This document shows, piece after piece, positions 6,417 through 9,129 of a stretch of DNA of 9,129 nucleotides. A program made the translations under genes and the position numbers. Numbering within the stretch: the first letter of the stretch is position 1; every line of letters starts with the position of its first letter. This DNA comes from JBGPJM01 sp041485385 (GTDB lineage: Bacteria > Planctomycetota > Phycisphaerae > Phycisphaerales > UBA1924): positions 1 through 9,129 of the forward strand of contig JBGPJM010000200.1 in assembly GCA_041485385.1 (NCBI GenBank), in the 5' to 3' direction. The notes beneath the pieces are model-generated. The model worked only from the letters and a program-made list of their open reading frames with translations. It searched no databases and was not told where the DNA came from.

Positions 6417-7105
6417 GTTACGCCATGTTTATGGATCGGGAGGAGGCGGGGTGGCGGCTGGCGGAACGGCTGCGGGGATTGCCGCTGCGGCGTCCGCTTG
6501 TGCTGGCGATCCCCAGGGGAGGGATCGAGGTCGGCGCACCCCTGGCCCGGGCCCTTGGTGCGGAGCTGGACGTGACGCTGTCGCGGAAGCTGCGAGCACC
6601 CGACCAGCCCGAGCTGGCGCTGGGCGCCGTGTCGGAAACCGGCGAGGTGTACCTGAACCATCACGCCTCGGCGATGACCGAGGCAGGCAACGGCCACCTG
6701 GAGGCGGAGCGGAAGCGTCAGCTCGCGGAGATCGAGCGGCGCAAGAGGCTGTTCCGCGCCGTACGTCCGCAGGCCCCGGTGGCCGGGCGGTCGGTGATCG
6801 TGACCGACGACGGCATCGCGACGGGTTCGACCATGATCGCGGCGCTCAAGACGGTCCGCGCCATGAACCCGGCCGAGCTCATCGTCGCCGTGCCCGTGGC
6901 GCCGCAGGAACGGCTCGACGCGGTCCGCGCCCTGTGCGACCGCGTGGTTTGCCTCTGCGTGCCGGAGCTGTTCTGGGCCGTCGGCCAGTTCTACCGCAAC
7001 TTCGCCGAGGTGACCGACGAGCGCGTCGTCGAGCTGCTGCGCGAGTTCTCCCCCGCGCGCCCGGAGCCCGCCGCCGGGGCCGTCCGGTCCGTTGGTAAAA
7101 CGTAA
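6413..7105 (+). CDS. Phosphoribosyltransferase (PRTase type I)
   Basis: This is a 230-residue type I phosphoribosyltransferase-fold protein. The 13-residue PRPP-binding motif reads VIVTDDGIATGST (128-140), with the diagnostic adjacent acidic pair D132-D133 and the T-G-S-T loop. AIPRGGIEVGAPLARALGAELD (32-53) matches the family's early P-R-G-G loop, which contacts pyrophosphate. SRKLRAPDQPELALGAV (57-73) is typical of the stress-associated PRTases annotated as 'phosphoribosyltransferase family protein'. Residues 96-113 form a basic and acidic helix. Enzymes of this fold join PRPP and a nucleobase, or run the reverse; the base used here cannot be told. The start is the ATG overlapping the hydrolase stop, with AGGAG (6401-6405) 7 bases upstream. 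The Prs-like gene follows after 32 bases, giving a plausible maker-and-user pair for PRPP. Confidence 0.94.
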   Translation: MSYAMFMDREEAGWRLAERLRGLPLRRPLVLAIPRGGIEVGAPLARALGAELDVTLSRKLRAPDQPELALGAVSETGEVYLNHHASAMTEAGNGHLEAERKRQLAEIERRKRLFRAVRPQAPVAGRSVIVTDDGIATGSTMIAALKTVRAMNPAELIVAVPVAPQERLDAVRALCDRVVCLCVPELFWAVGQFYRNFAEVTDERVVELLREFSPARPEPAAGAVRSVGKT

Positions 7106-7137
7106 GCCGCGTGTCGCGGCGGAATCGAGGCGAGACC

Positions 7138-8121
7138 ATGTCCATGCTCGTCTTCTCGACACTTCCCTACGGGTACCTGCGTGACGCCGTCTGTCGCGCG
7201 GGCGGCTTCGAGGCCGGTCTGGTCGATACCCGGACCTTCCCGGACGGGGAGCGGTACCAGCGGCTCGCGACACCCGTGGGTGACCGTGATGTAGCGCTCA
7301 TCGCCGGGACCATCTGCGACGAGCAGACGCCGGCGATCTTCGACCTGGCGTGCGGCCTGGTCGAGGGCGGGGCACGGCGCCTCACGCTGGTCCTGCCCTA
7401 CTTCGGTTATTCCACGATGGACCGGGCGCACGAGCCCGGAGAGATCGTGGCCGCCAAGACACGGGCCGCGCTCCTGTCCGCCATCCCCAGAGCCGCGCAG
7501 GGGAACCGCGTGGGCATCGTTGACCCGCACTCCGACGGGCTGCCGTACTACTTCGATGCCGGCCTGGGCGCGGCCGAGATCGACGTCTCTCCCCTCGTCG
7601 AGCGCATCGCTCGGCGCGTCGCCGGGACCGACTTCGTGCTGGCCAGCACCGACGCCGGGCGCGCCAAGTGGGTGCAGCGGCTCGCGCGCCGGATGGGGGT
7701 CCCCGGCGCGTTCGCCCACAAGCGCCGCCTGGGGCCGGACCGGACCGAGATCGTCGCCCTCGTCGCCGATGTCCGCGGGCGCCATGTCGTGCTCTACGAC
7801 GACATGATCCGGAGCGGCGCTTCGATGCTCGGCGCCGCCAAGGCCTACCGGGACGCCGGAGCCTCCGCGATCAGCGCGATCACGACGCACGGCGTGCTCC
7901 CGGGCGATTCGCTGCAGCGCCTGAGGGCCAGCGGCCTGTTCGACCGGTTGATCGCGACCGACAGCCACCCGCGAGCGCCGGCGCTCGCCAGCGGCAGGGA
8001 GTTCCTTGCCATCGAACCGGTCGCCCCCCTGATCGCGGATTTTCTCGCCGGGGTCGAGCCGGTTCGGCCGGAGAGGACCGCCGAAAGCTCTCGGCGCCCC
8101 ATGGAGGTGGCCCGACCGTGA
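7138..8121 (+). CDS. Divergent ribose-phosphate pyrophosphokinase (PRPP synthetase)-like protein
   Basis: This 327-residue protein has the full Prs architecture of two phosphoribosyltransferase-like halves. Recognisable are FPDGERY (34-40), LPYFGYSTMDR (86-96), DPHSDGLPYYFD (129-140, with the metal-ligand type His131), STDAG (170-174), HKRR (194-197) and the ribose-phosphate loop DDMIRSGAS (221-229). Canonical bacterial Prs makes PRPP from ribose 5-phosphate and ATP. Compared from memory with E. coli Prs, the ATP-contacting A-R-Q-D-R is S-T-M-D-R here. The catalytic loop after it differs (A-H-E-P-G-E), and DDMIDTGGT has become DDMIRSGAS. Activity may be weak or altered. The ATG at 7138 has GAGG (7127-7130) 7 bases upstream; a GTG at 7111 would add 9 residues lacking family similarity. 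The C-terminal 20 residues are an extra basic tail. The stop overlaps the next start (GTGA). Confidence 0.88.
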   Translation: MSMLVFSTLPYGYLRDAVCRAGGFEAGLVDTRTFPDGERYQRLATPVGDRDVALIAGTICDEQTPAIFDLACGLVEGGARRLTLVLPYFGYSTMDRAHEPGEIVAAKTRAALLSAIPRAAQGNRVGIVDPHSDGLPYYFDAGLGAAEIDVSPLVERIARRVAGTDFVLASTDAGRAKWVQRLARRMGVPGAFAHKRRLGPDRTEIVALVADVRGRHVVLYDDMIRSGASMLGAAKAYRDAGASAISAITTHGVLPGDSLQRLRASGLFDRLIATDSHPRAPALASGREFLAIEPVAPLIADFLAGVEPVRPERTAESSRRPMEVARP

Positions 8122-8981
8122 TCAACATTGAAACCGACGGCAGGGTCCGGTTTACGCTGTTCCGCCCCGGGGCGCACCGCGTCGTCGTGGCCGGGAGCTT
8201 CACCGACTGGGATCGCTCGCCGTGGGCGATGCAACGGTCCGGCGAAGGGTGGTGGTGGGCACGGATCGGGCTGGCGCCGGGGGAGTACCTGTTCAGTTAC
8301 CTGATTGACGGCGGAACCTGGTTGGCCGACTACGCGGCCTTCGGGTTTCAGCGCAACCCCTTCGGCGGATGGGTGAGCTGCCTGGTCGTTGTGGACTCGC
8401 CCCGGAGTCGGCGAGAACTCGGCGGGCATCCCACGGGGGCCGGCCCGCGCGCGTTGTCGCGATTGGAGTTCCAAGGCCGGGCAGTCGCCGGGCTCACGGG
8501 CTCGACGTTCGAGGTGGACGACCATGGCCGGACGTCACCGGCACCGGTCGGCATCCGTCCATGCGCGGCGCGCCCATACCACAATGGACTCGTGCGGACG
8601 CGCAGCGCCGCACAGCGAGCCCGTTTGACACATGGAGGGAGCACATCCATGAGCACGAAACACGCACCAACGGCCACCGCCTTGACCAGCAGCAAGAACG
8701 CACCGTCCCCGGCCCGCCAGGAGCGCGGGCCGTCGCCCGTCGTGGGCGGCGGACAGCCGACGGCGATCCCGACCGAATACGTCCGGGCCCGTGCCTACGA
8801 GATCTTCCTGTACCGGAGCGGCACCGGACGTACGGGCGATGCGACGTCCGATTGGCTTCAGGCCGAGCGCGAGGTGCACGGTCGTTGGCGGTCCGCGTCC
8901 GGGATCGACGCGCCGGCGCCGGGGAGGCACGCGGCGGCGCGCCCGCCCGAGGTGATCGTGCCGTACGCGCGGGGTGTTTGA
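8118..8981 (+). CDS. CBM48/isoamylase-early-set domain protein, frame continuous with DUF2934
   Basis: The GTG at 8118 overlaps the Prs-like stop (GTGA). Residues 1-93 form a compact immunoglobulin-like domain of the CBM48/isoamylase N-terminal type, the same fold as the AMPK-beta glycogen-binding domain. Signatures are VVVAGSFTDWDRSPWAMQR (22-40), WWWARIGLAPGEYLFSYLIDG (45-65), W68 and N80-P81-F82-G83. These aromatic residues usually stack on alpha-glucan, so glycogen binding is the inferred role. Stand-alone relatives usually end near residue 95-100. Here the frame runs on without a stop through an 84-residue Arg/Gly/Pro-rich linker (94-177) into the DUF2934 domain, giving a possible 287-residue fusion. 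GC at third codon positions falls from about 83% (8394-8534) to about 63% (8535-8648) by hand count, so the latter part of the linker may not be coding. A frameshift near 8400 that removed the normal stop is the alternative. Confidence 0.7.
   Translation: MINIETDGRVRFTLFRPGAHRVVVAGSFTDWDRSPWAMQRSGEGWWWARIGLAPGEYLFSYLIDGGTWLADYAAFGFQRNPFGGWVSCLVVVDSPRSRRELGGHPTGAGPRALSRLEFQGRAVAGLTGSTFEVDDHGRTSPAPVGIRPCAARPYHNGLVRTRSAAQRARLTHGGSTSMSTKHAPTATALTSSKNAPSPARQERGPSPVVGGGQPTAIPTEYVRARAYEIFLYRSGTGRTGDATSDWLQAEREVHGRWRSASGIDAPAPGRHAAARPPEVIVPYARGV
8649..8981 (+). CDS. DUF2934 protein, probable independent start inside the longer frame
   Basis: This is a 110-residue small protein of unknown function. 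The conserved part is VRARAYEIFLYRSGTGRTG followed by DWLQAEREVHGR, the DUF2934 pattern of I-R-x-R-A-Y-E-I-(Y/F) then D-W-x-x-A-E-x-E. It is flanked by a low-complexity N-terminus and a Pro/Arg-rich C-terminus. DUF2934 proteins are common in environmental bacteria, often near Hsp20 and other stress genes, but have no assigned activity. The ATG at 8649 has the best ribosome-binding site of the window, GGAGGGAG (8634-8641), 7 bases upstream. That is strong evidence for separate translation. The start lies in the same frame as the CBM48 gene, with no stop between, so this entry overlaps that one and the two should be read as alternatives or as co-produced forms. Confidence 0.8.
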   Translation: MSTKHAPTATALTSSKNAPSPARQERGPSPVVGGGQPTAIPTEYVRARAYEIFLYRSGTGRTGDATSDWLQAEREVHGRWRSASGIDAPAPGRHAAARPPEVIVPYARGV

Positions 8982-9129
8982 GGGCAGACGACGGACAGGA
9001 CAGCGGCGGGAAGAAACAACCGAACCCCGCAGAGGTGCCATGGGCCCGCAAGCCCGTAGCCGTGAATGGGGTCGGCCCGGACAAAGCTGAGTGACGCGCC
9101 CATCGCGGCGACGTCGGATAGATGGTTGG
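8982..9129. other. Tail of window, no supportable gene
   Basis: This 148-base stretch follows the last stop. A 38-residue frame could open at a TTG at 8978 overlapping the DUF2934 stop, and a 16-residue frame at the ATG at 9040. Neither has a recognisable product. The first lacks a properly spaced ribosome-binding site, and the second is too short to support. No clear terminator hairpin with a T-run is visible. Confidence 0.5.

Noticed and set aside
5522..7273. A 583-codon minus-strand frame across hpf, hydrolase, PRTase and Prs genes
   Set aside because: The composition is Arg/Pro/Ser-rich, and it runs opposite four genes with intact motifs and overlapping starts and stops.
8625..8630. TTGACA, a perfect sigma-70 -35 box, upstream of the DUF2934 start
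   Set aside because: A -10 box at normal spacing would fall on the start codon at about 8649, and no TATAAT-like sequence is there. It is probably chance.
9040..9090. A 16-residue frame with a purine-rich stretch before its ATG
   Set aside because: It is too short to distinguish from chance in GC-rich DNA.
8978..9094. A 38-residue frame starting at a TTG overlapping the DUF2934 stop
   Set aside because: There is no properly spaced ribosome-binding site, the start is rare, and there is no recognisable domain.

Overview
The window is a GC-rich, densely coding bacterial segment with every supported gene on the + strand. The best taxonomic clue is the N-terminal LEPRSLLSA motif of the large protein at 1116-3452. 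This LEPR-XLL signature is typical of exported proteins of Planctomycetota, so a planctomycete, possibly a Phycisphaerae-like lineage, is the most likely source. That placement is an inference from one motif plus general composition. No rRNA, tRNA, CRISPR array, transposase or phage gene was seen.

Region A (1-3452) is surface-related. It starts with the 3' part of a polytopic acyltransferase-3 family membrane protein (3-1007, cut by the window edge). A 778-residue LEPR-XLL protein follows (1116-3452); its C-terminal half holds seven imperfect repeats of about 52-62 residues that look like blades of a beta-propeller. These genes have a C-rich coding strand. The skew turns to G-rich near 3000-3200, still inside the large gene.

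Region B (3453-3739) is a 287-base gap. It holds a weak hairpin after the large gene and a candidate ECF-type promoter (GGGAAC-N17-GTTG, 3621-3647) ahead of the next gene.

Region C (3740-8981) is a tight co-directional stress or dormancy cluster. In order it encodes: a three-BON-domain protein; a small heat-shock protein (Hsp20); a ribosome-hibernation factor fused to a cold-shock domain; an alpha/beta hydrolase of the dienelactone-hydrolase type; a phosphoribosyltransferase; a divergent PRPP-synthetase-like protein; a CBM48/isoamylase-early-set (glycogen-binding type) domain protein; and a DUF2934 protein. From 5754 onward genes overlap by 4 bases (ATGA or GTGA) or are about 30 bases apart, indicating translational coupling. 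The last two domains lie in one uninterrupted frame, although a strong internal ribosome-binding site suggests the DUF2934 part is also, or instead, made separately.

The parts fit a survival programme: protein holdase (Hsp20), ribosome parking (HPF-CSD), ribose-phosphate/nucleobase chemistry (Prs-like plus phosphoribosyltransferase plus hydrolase) and possible glycogen attachment (CBM48). The least explained pieces are the Prs-like protein, whose ATP- and PRPP-binding positions are altered, and the hydrolase/phosphoribosyltransferase pair. The last 148 bases (8982-9129) hold no gene I can support.
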